Positions 9,721 to 18,344 of a DNA stretch of 64,000 nt are shown one piece after another. Location: the NCBI RefSeq assembly GCF_046524175.1, contig NZ_JBEFZF010000002.1, positions 186,001 through 250,000 on the forward strand, written 5' to 3'. Position numbers and translations under genes: made by a program. The notes below the pieces were generated by a model. That model saw nothing but the letters and a program-made list of their open reading frames with translations. It made no database searches and was not told where the DNA came from. This DNA is from Spongiivirga sp046524175 (lineage in GTDB: Bacteria; Bacteroidota; Bacteroidia; Flavobacteriales; Flavobacteriaceae). Numbering within the stretch: the first letter of the stretch is position 1; every line of letters starts with the position of its first letter.

Positions 9721-9829
9721 GATTGTGGTATTAATGTTTACAAGAAATACTGGCATATGTCAAAAGTGTTACAACGATTGGCGCAAATGAGAAAAAAATA
9801 ATTGATAAATGCTCATTTCCGATATTAAA

Positions 9830-10555
9830 TCATAACATCAGAGCCTTAATTTTATCAGCATGGCTTCTGCTAACTTTTAACTGTTGCTTATTTTCCAATA
9901 TTAGCATATAACTTTTACCGTACCTGGCAATTTCATTCACTGCTGAAATGTTGACAATTGTACTGCGATGAATCCGAAGAAATCGTTGTGGGCTCAACTT
10001 ATTTTCTAATACTGAAATACCATTATTACTTAGAAACGTTTCCGATTTGTTATGGATTTTAGAATAATCTCCATATGCCTCAATAAAATAAACATCTTCT
10101 ACTGATAGCGTTACATATTTATTACCTTTTTCAACAATGATGCGTTCTGGGTATTTATTTTTTAAAAGAATATGTTCATTCGCTAAAGGTGCTATTTCTT
10201 TTGGTGAAAGATCTTGTAGTTTACCAACAGCAGTTCTAAAACGTTCTTTTGTGTATGGTTTTAAAAGGTAGTCAACTGCATGTACGTTAAAGGCCTGTAA
10301 GGCATATTTGTCGTAAGCGGTACTAAAAATAATAATGGGAAGTTCTTCTAGGTGTTCTAATACATCAAACCCTGTTAACCCGGGCATTTGAATATCCATA
10401 AAAACCAAATCGGGTTTAAACTCGTTAATAATTTTTATGGCATCTACACCATTATTGGCTTCTCCAACTAAAACCAACTTAGGATAATCCTCCAGATACT
10501 GCTTTATTAAAGTGCGACCAGACTTTTCATCATCCACAATGATTACTTTTTTCAT
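9830..10555 (-). CDS. LytTR-family response regulator
   Basis: This is the DNA-binding response regulator of the two-component pair. A receiver domain (1-120) has acidic residues D8 and D9, the phospho-acceptor D54 in FMDIQMPG, and a conserved lysine in YLLKPY. A LytTR domain (about 140-241) includes FIEAYGDYSKIH and RIHRSTIVN. LytTR proteins bind pairs of short direct repeats. Its start overlaps the end of the kinase gene by 4 bases, so the two are translationally coupled. The target is not shown; the outer-membrane protein at 11961 and the repeat protein at 8644 are candidates by position. Confidence 0.95.
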   Translation of the reverse strand: MKKVIIVDDEKSGRTLIKQYLEDYPKLVLVGEANNGVDAIKIINEFKPDLVFMDIQMPGLTGFDVLEHLEELPIIIFSTAYDKYALQAFNVHAVDYLLKPYTKERFRTAVGKLQDLSPKEIAPLANEHILLKNKYPERIIVEKGNKYVTLSVEDVYFIEAYGDYSKIHNKSETFLSNNGISVLENKLSPQRFLRIHRSTIVNISAVNEIARYGKSYMLILENKQQLKVSRSHADKIKALML

Positions 10556-11607
10556 AATTCAAATTGAATTCTAAGTCCGGATGGTACGTTATCAGATAAT
10601 TTTAGACTGGAATGATACATTTTTTGTAAACGTTTTTGGGTATTGCTCAAACCAACACCTTTATTAAATACAGTATTTTTATCCGCCACACCCACTCCAG
10701 TATCACATATTTCGAAAACAAGTTTGTGATCTTTTTCAGCTACGTTGATATCAATTTTGCCGCCTTTTACCAAGGGGGAGATTCCATGTTTCACAGCGTT
10801 TTCAACGAGTGGTTGTAAAATCATAGGAGGAATTTTTCGATTCAATAATTTATCAGGAATATCAATTTCGATTTGTAATCGGTCTTCAAATCTTTTCTGT
10901 TCTAGTTTGAGATATTTCTGTACAAATTCAAGCTCCTCTTTCAAAGTAACTAAGTCTTCTCTACTTGCCTTTAATTGATACCGAAACAAATCCGACAATT
11001 CGGCAATCATTTCTCGGGTTTCTTCCATTTCTTTAGGGACGCTTGCATTTATTGTATTAAAAACGTTGTACAGGAAATGAGGATTTAACTGCGCCTTGAT
11101 GGCACTTAATTCACTTTTTAAAGCTGTGTTTTTTAACTCAATTTCATATTGAAGTTTTCGTTGATTGATAATATAATATTCATAAGCATGAATAAGCCCA
11201 AATTGTACTAGGTAAATCAAAGTGGGAATGTAAATGTCCCAAACTTGTCCGCTTCCTCTAAGATGTCCCATGCCAAGGGCTTCGCATACCAAGTAGTACA
11301 ACTGCCATGAGAATAGAATGAAGAAAGGAAGACCAATAAAATGTAATAATAACCGTTTCCAAAACACCCACGATTGAAATACCCGAAACACAAAAAACCA
11401 AACTACTATGGTACCTATAAACATCAAGCTGTATTGCAGGCCGGCATCATCAAACCAGAAAGTGGGGTGTAATAGAATGTCATCTGGATTATTGTACCCT
11501 GTTCTGTTAATATACAGGGTTATGTGATAAATAAGTGACAATACTAAATAAGTACCTAATAATGCCCCGATTTCTGAAATTCGTATTCTTAAAAAAGTAT
11601 GTTTCAT
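10552..11607 (-). CDS. LytS/YehU-type sensor histidine kinase
   Basis: This is a membrane histidine kinase of the His_kinase (PF06580) class. Four predicted membrane segments lie in residues 13-145, with no extracytoplasmic sensor domain of any size. A short coiled linker leads to the phospho-acceptor motif AQLNPHFLYN with the histidine near residue 177. An HATPase domain follows, with the N-box PLVENAVKHG near 268 and a glycine-rich DTGVGV. The cognate regulator follows with a 4-base overlap. Membrane-embedded sensors of this shape usually respond to membrane or envelope conditions, but the signal is unknown. Confidence 0.95.
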   Translation of the reverse strand: MKHTFLRIRISEIGALLGTYLVLSLIYHITLYINRTGYNNPDDILLHPTFWFDDAGLQYSLMFIGTIVVWFFVFRVFQSWVFWKRLLLHFIGLPFFILFSWQLYYLVCEALGMGHLRGSGQVWDIYIPTLIYLVQFGLIHAYEYYIINQRKLQYEIELKNTALKSELSAIKAQLNPHFLYNVFNTINASVPKEMEETREMIAELSDLFRYQLKASREDLVTLKEELEFVQKYLKLEQKRFEDRLQIEIDIPDKLLNRKIPPMILQPLVENAVKHGISPLVKGGKIDINVAEKDHKLVFEICDTGVGVADKNTVFNKGVGLSNTQKRLQKMYHSSLKLSDNVPSGLRIQFEL

Positions 11608-11960
11608 TTATTTCTTTTTATCAAATAACACCATAATGGTAAAGTAAACAGCTATTCTTATTTCCATGGCTTTCCCATTTCGAAAACTTTTTTTGAATAG
11701 CCTGTTTCTTGCTTTCTCCTCAATTTTAAGTTAGTCATTTACTATTAGCCTTTCAGTAAATAGCTTATTAAGTAATATAATAACTGTTTGTGCATTACAA
11801 AACTACTATTATGAAATAGTCATATGTGGTATTAACAGATGAGTCGCCGTATATGTCGTTAGATTGACCCAAGACAACTCGTCGTTACATAGGTCACTTC
11901 ATCATATTTCGTTATTATCAATAAAGACAAGGTTTCATATTTGTGTCAAAATTCGATGAC
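11608..11960. other. Divergent intergenic region (353 bp) with repeated GTCG words
   Basis: This AT-rich spacer lies between the kinase operon and the outer-membrane protein gene. The segment 11843-11890 is less AT-rich and holds the word GTCGTTA at 11855 and again at 11881, with a related GTCG at 11843. The 26-base step is longer than the about 21-base period usual for LytTR sites. A near-match to the -7 element (CATATTTG) ends at 11943. No small gene is evident. Confidence 0.35.
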
Positions 11961-14369
11961 ATGAACTCAAAAAGGCTTTATTTACTAATACTATTATTTG
12001 CGGGGTTACAACTTCTCTACGGTCAGAACCAAACAACATTTAAGTTGCAAGGAATGATTACTTCAGAAACAAATGAATCACTACCTTATGTAAATGTGCT
12101 TTTACTGGATGCAAAAGAAACCCTTATAAAAGCCACTACTACTAATGAAAAAGGAGATTTCAAAATAGCGGACATTAATGTGGGAAGCTACCAAATCAAA
12201 ATCTCATTTATTGGATATACTACTATAATAAAACAGCTAGATTTTACAACCAGCGATATTAACCTCGGTACAATCAAATTACAACCTTCTGTTGAAGCTT
12301 TGAATGAAGTAACAGTCGTAGGCGAAAAACCGGTGATTCAGGTAGCTCCGGACAAAACGATATTTAATGTGTCTAGTGTCATAGGAAGTGCTGGAGTAAA
12401 TGGATTAGAGTTAATGCGAAAAGCACCAGGAGTGCGTTTAGAGAATGAGAATAACATCGTTGTGGAAGGAAAAACAGGTGTCCTAATATATATTGATGGA
12501 AGGCAAAGTTATTTAAGGGGCGATGATTTAACTGCCTATTTACAGTCGCTGCAAGCTGATACGATTGAATCCATCGAGATTATTACTCAACCTTCTTCCC
12601 GTTTTGACGCTGAAGGGAATGCGGGAATAATTAACATCGTATTAAAAAGAGAAAAAGGAATCGGCACCCGTGGAAGTGTTTCAAGCACAGTTACGGTTGG
12701 AGATTTTGCACGAACTAATAACTCGTTGTCGCTGACCAGCCGTTTAAAAAAATGGAACCTTTATGGTAGTTATTCCAACTATTTTGGGCGATCTACGGGT
12801 TTTATCAATCTGTTTAGAACTCAAGGAGATAAAATTTTTGATGCGCAAACTGACTCAGAGTACGATAGTTTTTCTAATAATATCCGAATTGGAGGAGATT
12901 ATTATGCATCTGATAAGCATACCCTTGGAGCTGTTATTAGTCTTAATTTAAACAACGCTGAATCCAGATCAAATAGCCGAACACCAATTGTTGACCGAAG
13001 CACAAATTTGATCGATAGCATCTTAAGGGCACCAAATAGTTCTAGTAACGATACTCAAAATTTTACAGCAAATGTAAATTACCGCTATAAAGATACATCA
13101 GGGGTGAGTTTCAGTACAGATTTTGATTTTGGAAAATACAAAAGGGAGCGTTTTAATAATCAACCAAATTTTTATGTAACACCGGAAGGGGACCCATTAA
13201 ACGAAGTTATTACCGAACAAGATACTCCTACTGATATTTCTATTTATGCCGGACGAATTGACTACGGTCAAAACTTGGGCAAAGGCACTATAGAACTAGG
13301 GGCTAAGGTATCACAGGTTATCACTGATAATCAATTTGATTTTTTCGATGTGATCAACAGAAATTCCGTATTAAACGTGGATCGCAGTAATCAATTTGAA
13401 TACAATGAAAAGATATATGCTGCATATTTTAAATATAATGTTGCGTTTAAAAAGCTGAAATTGCAATTCGGTTTACGTTCTGAAACGACAGATTCGGAAG
13501 GAGATCTGACAACAATCAATAATACGGCTAATGAAACTATTAAGTTAGATTATACTGATTTATTTCCATCTGCCGGACTAACCTTTCAAGTCAACCAGAA
13601 AAATTCATTAGCATTAACCTATAGTCGCAGAATACAACGACCAAACTATCAATCCTTGAATCCGTTTGAATTTCAATTGGATGAATTGAGTTTTCGGAAA
13701 GGGAATCCATTTTTACAACCTCAATACACTGATAACATTAAGATATCACATACTTATAAGTACACCTTGACAACAAGTTTAAGTTACTCTTATGTTTCTG
13801 ATTTTTTTGCTCAAGTAACCGAGGTTGAAGGTGAAAACCGAAACTTCATCATTACCAGAAATGTTGCTGATAATGAGGTTTATAATATGAGTATCTCTTA
13901 TCCTTTTAAAATAAACTCAAAGTGGAGTGCCTACGCTAATGTTTATGGTACCTATAACGTTTTTACAGCAACTGACCCTTCTTTCATTTCGAACTCGCAA
14001 GCAACTTTTGGATTCTATGCCCAAAATACATTTAAACTGCCTAAAAAGTTTAGAATTGAAATAAGCGGGTGGTATAGCAGTCCTTCTATTTGGGGGGGCA
14101 CTTATGAGACCCAAAGTATAGGATCACTCAATATCGCGTTGCAAAAATCTTGGAAGAATTGGAATTTCAAGCTAACAGGAAATGATGTTTTATATACTAT
14201 TCCTTGGCGCGGGGTTACCCAATTTCCAAATCTTCAAATAGTGGGTACTGGTGGTAGCGATAGTCGTAATATTAACTTCTACGTTCAATATACTTTTGGG
14301 AACAAGGAGGTAAAGAAAATCAAAGAACGAAAAGGCGGTATTGAGGATCAGAAAAACAGAATAGACTAG
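11961..14369 (+). CDS. Outer-membrane beta-barrel protein (PF14905 type)
   Basis: A signal peptide (LFAGLQLLYGQ) precedes a CarboxypepD_reg domain (about residues 25-110), a TonB-plug-like region (about 120-230, with RKAPGVRLENENNIVVEG and a YIDGRQSYL loop) and a long beta barrel to the C terminus. This is the order of the Bacteroidota outer-membrane beta-barrel family related to TonB receptors. The ATG at 11961 is chosen over an in-frame GTG at 11943 because it places the signal peptide at the N terminus. It diverges from the LytTR two-component genes, so control by that pair is plausible. The ligand is unknown. Confidence 0.9.
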   Translation: MNSKRLYLLILLFAGLQLLYGQNQTTFKLQGMITSETNESLPYVNVLLLDAKETLIKATTTNEKGDFKIADINVGSYQIKISFIGYTTIIKQLDFTTSDINLGTIKLQPSVEALNEVTVVGEKPVIQVAPDKTIFNVSSVIGSAGVNGLELMRKAPGVRLENENNIVVEGKTGVLIYIDGRQSYLRGDDLTAYLQSLQADTIESIEIITQPSSRFDAEGNAGIINIVLKREKGIGTRGSVSSTVTVGDFARTNNSLSLTSRLKKWNLYGSYSNYFGRSTGFINLFRTQGDKIFDAQTDSEYDSFSNNIRIGGDYYASDKHTLGAVISLNLNNAESRSNSRTPIVDRSTNLIDSILRAPNSSSNDTQNFTANVNYRYKDTSGVSFSTDFDFGKYKRERFNNQPNFYVTPEGDPLNEVITEQDTPTDISIYAGRIDYGQNLGKGTIELGAKVSQVITDNQFDFFDVINRNSVLNVDRSNQFEYNEKIYAAYFKYNVAFKKLKLQFGLRSETTDSEGDLTTINNTANETIKLDYTDLFPSAGLTFQVNQKNSLALTYSRRIQRPNYQSLNPFEFQLDELSFRKGNPFLQPQYTDNIKISHTYKYTLTTSLSYSYVSDFFAQVTEVEGENRNFIITRNVADNEVYNMSISYPFKINSKWSAYANVYGTYNVFTATDPSFISNSQATFGFYAQNTFKLPKKFRIEISGWYSSPSIWGGTYETQSIGSLNIALQKSWKNWNFKLTGNDVLYTIPWRGVTQFPNLQIVGTGGSDSRNINFYVQYTFGNKEVKKIKERKGGIEDQKNRID

Positions 14370-14451
14370 TTGAAAGTGCATGCATCAAATGTGAATATTA
14401 TTTGTTTTGGCAGAAGGTGAAAAACGAAATTTAAAAAGACAAGATTTTATC

Positions 14452-15495
14452 TCATTCTCTATAACTAATACACATGATAGTATCATCGATATTCACTGGT
14501 GGGGTTGCGATTTTGTACAAAATAGTGCCAGAAACTGGTGCATTAAATGCTGAAATCACCACTCCGAATTCATTTGTAATATGCCCTACTTTTTCTCCTT
14601 TTTTAACGAAGTCCCCGGCTTTAAAATCACTGTAAAAAATACCTTGGATGTCCGAACGAATGTATTTTTGATTGTTTAAATAGGTGATTTTGTTTTTCGC
14701 TGCTTCAACCACTTTAGGATACATTTCCATTTCATACAGCATGCGAAAAACGCCGTTTTTAATTAAGCTGACCGCCTCTTCTTGTACATTACCCAACTTA
14801 CCACTCTCATAACTCAAAGCCACTTTACCATCTTTACATGCTTGTTTGAAAACATATTTTGCCGGATCGTATTCTTTTAACGTATAAGCGTACGAAACTA
14901 CGTGATCAAATCCGCTGATTTCTGATAAACGTTTAGCCTTTTTAGTTTGCTCAGGATAATTTTTGTTGTCATAGTAGCATACAAAAGGAAGTAAATCTTC
15001 AGAAGCGTCACCACCATGTATATCTACAAAAATATCGCTTTTAGGAATGACATATTCCGTAATATAATGGGCAATTTTATACGTTACAGTCCCACTGGCC
15101 TTACCAGGGAAAGCATTATTTAAATTGACTTTATCCTGTGGATTCATAAAGGGAGTTCTGGTGTAAAATGAACCGGTGTTAGCAATAGGAATAATAATTA
15201 AAGTACCCTTTATCTTATGAATATCAATCTCCTGTAACAGTTTTTGAGTGGCTACTATTGGCGGATATTCATATCCATGTACCCCAGCAACAATAGTAAA
15301 AACAGGACCCTTTTCTTTACCTTTTAATATTGATATTGGCAAAAAAGTACGATTGTTTTGCTCGTCGGTAAACTCAACTTTCATACTTGTTTTCGACGGC
15401 CTTTTTACTTCATTGAAAGCTCGTTCAAATTGATTTTGAGCAACTATTACTGTAGTCATACCAACAAAGAACAGTATTATTAATTTTTGCTTCAT
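14452..15495 (-). CDS. Exported succinylglutamate desuccinylase/aspartoacylase family hydrolase
   Basis: A zinc hydrolase of the AstE/AspA branch of the M14-like fold. A signal peptide (residues 1-19, ending in VIVAQ) sends it out of the cytoplasm. Zinc-site motifs are GVHGYEYP (near 70) and FVDIHGGD (near 157). The C-terminal 90 residues form a barrel-sandwich module with GDFVKKGEKVGHI and APVSGTI, as seen in the acylase family and in lipoyl-type domains. Known relatives deacylate N-acyl amino acids or modify peptidoglycan side chains; the substrate here is not known. It lies 51 bases downstream of the ABC-2 permease at 15547 on the same strand. Confidence 0.88.
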   Translation of the reverse strand: MKQKLIILFFVGMTTVIVAQNQFERAFNEVKRPSKTSMKVEFTDEQNNRTFLPISILKGKEKGPVFTIVAGVHGYEYPPIVATQKLLQEIDIHKIKGTLIIIPIANTGSFYTRTPFMNPQDKVNLNNAFPGKASGTVTYKIAHYITEYVIPKSDIFVDIHGGDASEDLLPFVCYYDNKNYPEQTKKAKRLSEISGFDHVVSYAYTLKEYDPAKYVFKQACKDGKVALSYESGKLGNVQEEAVSLIKNGVFRMLYEMEMYPKVVEAAKNKITYLNNQKYIRSDIQGIFYSDFKAGDFVKKGEKVGHITNEFGVVISAFNAPVSGTILYKIATPPVNIDDTIMCISYRE

Positions 15496-15546
15496 AGTCT
15501 TAAATTAATTCAGTTCTTTAAAGGTAGCAAACTTGCCTTATTGAAA

Positions 15547-16893
15547 TTATAATTTCCTAGTTTTTGGAATGGAAAGTACCATCATCAGTAATGAAGCAAA
15601 TAGGACAGGTAGAAGGGTAAACCCTACTTTTGAAACTACTTTTGATTCATAATACTCAGGCTGAAACGTATTCCAGTTAATCGTATCAGCATGGTGGTCT
15701 TCAAAAATTTTAGGGTAGAAAAACAGCCTCAATTTTTCATGAAAGCCATCAGTAGCATCTAAATAATTCATATGCTGACTCATACTGGTTCCGGCAAGTT
15801 CATTAAATGCTAGTTGCAAATGCATGTTTGGTATTAGTGTTGCAATTTGCTTACTAGCGTTTTCACGCAGTTCGATTTTTTCGGCTAAAGATTCACGTTC
15901 TGATTTTGAGTCATCATCACCCATTTGTTGCATGGCATAATACCATAACCAATTAAAGCCATCGGTAGGATAACCGTATTTTTTATACTGCGGATAATGC
16001 GTATAAAACTTTTCGATGGTTTCCCGCTTATCGGTATCCCATTTTATATGGTAACCATCGCGCTGAGCAATAGTTGTCGATAAGGCTTCGGGTAAGGGAT
16101 ATTTATTTGCGATGAAGGCGTTAATTCCCGCAGGTAATAAGATGATTAAAACCAACCAAACTGATAGTAGTAATAATGCATTGAATCCTGATGATTTTTT
16201 AAAAGTGATAACAAAATAGCTAAGCGTAAACCAAAATAAAATATAGGCTAGGGCAAGTGCAAACATGCTTACAAATGCCGTATTCAATGAAAGGCTCATA
16301 ACCACCATAGCAACTAAAAAAAGCACCAATAGTACAACCAATAATAAGACAGCTCGCACTAATAATTTATCGATGATAAACCCTAGTTTTGACCGTGCTT
16401 GAATGGCTACTAACCGCCAGGTACCGGTTTCGGTTTCTTCTGAAACAACATTAAATGCTAATACAATTACCAAGAGCGGAAATAGATAAATTATCACAAA
16501 GGAAAGGTCGAGATTACCCGATTGTAGATTCATCGGGTTTACCAAATCAGTGTCAAACTTTTGCGCTTCAAAAGTTTTGATGGTAATACGTTTTACGGTC
16601 GGGTTTACATCTGATTGGCCTATAGATAGGCCCGACAACGGATTCAGAGTATTAATAAAGCCAAATTTGGTATAGTATAATAATAAGCCCAAATCTTCAT
16701 TATGTAGTGAAACCTGCCTATCAAAATGGGCTTTTTGGTAAATTTTTACCTCGGCAATGGCATCTTGTTGTTTTTGTAAATGTTTGTTGCCTATAATAAT
16801 ACCGACAACACCTAAGATTGTGATCAATAACAAACTAATCCATATTTCTTTAGATCGAATGCATTGTAAAAGCAATAGTTTGTATTTCGTCAT
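15547..16893 (-). CDS. ABC-2 type permease with DUF3526 (module A, second permease)
   Basis: Inner-membrane ABC-2 permease. I start it at the ATG at 16893, which overlaps the previous stop as ATGA; the frame itself is open further upstream. The layout is one N-terminal membrane helix, a long periplasmic loop (about residues 35-160), then five more helices with ESEETETGTWRL-like chemistry (VSEETETGTWRL) after the second helix, a second soluble stretch, and a final helix. It resembles the module B protein at 38688 throughout. NosY-type permeases of this class work with NosF-like ATPases in metal-related transport, but many other roles exist. Confidence 0.88.
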   Translation of the reverse strand: MTKYKLLLLQCIRSKEIWISLLLITILGVVGIIIGNKHLQKQQDAIAEVKIYQKAHFDRQVSLHNEDLGLLLYYTKFGFINTLNPLSGLSIGQSDVNPTVKRITIKTFEAQKFDTDLVNPMNLQSGNLDLSFVIIYLFPLLVIVLAFNVVSEETETGTWRLVAIQARSKLGFIIDKLLVRAVLLLVVLLVLFLVAMVVMSLSLNTAFVSMFALALAYILFWFTLSYFVITFKKSSGFNALLLLSVWLVLIILLPAGINAFIANKYPLPEALSTTIAQRDGYHIKWDTDKRETIEKFYTHYPQYKKYGYPTDGFNWLWYYAMQQMGDDDSKSERESLAEKIELRENASKQIATLIPNMHLQLAFNELAGTSMSQHMNYLDATDGFHEKLRLFFYPKIFEDHHADTINWNTFQPEYYESKVVSKVGFTLLPVLFASLLMMVLSIPKTRKL

Positions 16894-18341
16894 AGCGCTT
16901 TTGCCTTTTTTGAAGTGAAAGCCAACAACCAAAATGCTAGAAAAGTCCATAGTAAAATGGATACAATCGCGGGCATGGCTGACTTAAATGAATTTTTAAA
17001 CGCCATTGGTTGATGTTTAAAATCTTCAAATTCTTCCCAATGTTCATGATCGACTACGTGGGTTTTTCCTTCAGAGCCGCCAGCTTTTTTAGGACTGATG
17101 TACTCCATTTGTAGTTCGTTCATGGTTTGAGATAACGTATAGCGATAATCATCAGCTTGGTTTTGGAAGTCGATATAGGATGAAAAATCAGTGCCAGACA
17201 TGATCATCGAAAGCTGTTTGATCGCAGTAAACGGATTTACTAAAGAAGTATATTGGGTAATATCATTTTGTTTTTCATAAACAGAGACTAAATCAGCATG
17301 GTGTTTTTTGTATAAACCAGAAGTGATTTTTTCGCCTTCTCGCATGATGAATCCGCCATAATTAAATGGTAAGTCCGTAATTTTATCTACCCCATGTACA
17401 GCAAAAACAGAGTCTCTTAAATTGTTGTAATATGGATCTTCAGGATTATGGCTATCTCCTTTTTTAATTTCTTCCTTTTCAATACCCGACTGAAAAGCCA
17501 ACTTTGTCGGTGTTGGATACCAATAGTTACCCATTGCCTGAGCAGATTTTGGCATCAATACTACTAGCAATAGCCAAATACCTAATAATCGTAATAGCGC
17601 ATTTTTAGCGTTACCACTTTGTGCAGATACTGAAATGGTGATGGAAGCTATTATAAATAAAAAAGCAATGTATCCTATTAAAATAAATAACAACCGTAAC
17701 CAATAACCTTCGCCTAAAGCAGCAGTGTTTATTATTAAAGGAGCGATGATGACAATTGCCAAAATAGGAAGGCAAAATAACATGGCGATTATAAAAAGTC
17801 CGATAGATTTGCCAAATAGAATTTCCTTCCAACTCGCTCCTTGAGATAATAATATTTTAAGTGTGCCATTTTCTTTATCGGCAGCAACAGCCGAAAAGCC
17901 AATGAAAAATAAGATTAACGGCAGTACTAATTGTAACAATAGCGCTAGGCTTAATTCTCCAAACCGCAGGGCTCCGGTTGAAAATGTAGCTTCAGAAAAG
18001 TTGACACTATTTTGTCTGTGTGCTTCTAAGAAAACAGCATTTCCAGTAAAGCTTTCAATGCCATAATCAAACATACTTAGTGGCTGACTTATTCTAAAAG
18101 CAAAAGTGCCAAAATGGGCCATTCGGTGCGGATGCTTATCAGGATTTGCTTCCCAACTTTGCCTTGCCTTTACCTGATGCTCTTGACGTATCTCGTTTTG
18201 AGTACTATGATTTTGAATACCACTAACAGCCGCATAGGCTGTTAGCAGTATAAAAATTGAGTATAAGAGATAAAAAGTTCTCGGCGCTGTTGCATTGCTC
18301 CAAAAGTGCAATGCAAACAACCGAACATTTGCCCATTTCAT
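16890..18341 (-). CDS. ABC-2 type permease with DUF3526 (module A, first permease)
   Basis: Inner-membrane permease of 483 residues with an N-terminal helix, a periplasmic loop and a cluster of helices containing ADKENGTLKILLSQG. The loop has the histidine-rich motif HPHRMAHFGTFAF near residue 75. The module B paralogue at 40111 has the matching NPHSAAHYGTYAF and a shared FLEAH motif, so this loop is conserved between the two modules. The gene begins 3 bases after the TonB receptor stop and overlaps the second permease by 4 bases, so receptor and transporter are one operon. Confidence 0.88.
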   Translation of the reverse strand: MKWANVRLFALHFWSNATAPRTFYLLYSIFILLTAYAAVSGIQNHSTQNEIRQEHQVKARQSWEANPDKHPHRMAHFGTFAFRISQPLSMFDYGIESFTGNAVFLEAHRQNSVNFSEATFSTGALRFGELSLALLLQLVLPLILFFIGFSAVAADKENGTLKILLSQGASWKEILFGKSIGLFIIAMLFCLPILAIVIIAPLIINTAALGEGYWLRLLFILIGYIAFLFIIASITISVSAQSGNAKNALLRLLGIWLLLVVLMPKSAQAMGNYWYPTPTKLAFQSGIEKEEIKKGDSHNPEDPYYNNLRDSVFAVHGVDKITDLPFNYGGFIMREGEKITSGLYKKHHADLVSVYEKQNDITQYTSLVNPFTAIKQLSMIMSGTDFSSYIDFQNQADDYRYTLSQTMNELQMEYISPKKAGGSEGKTHVVDHEHWEEFEDFKHQPMAFKNSFKSAMPAIVSILLWTFLAFWLLAFTSKKAKAL

Positions 18342-18344
18342 TAT

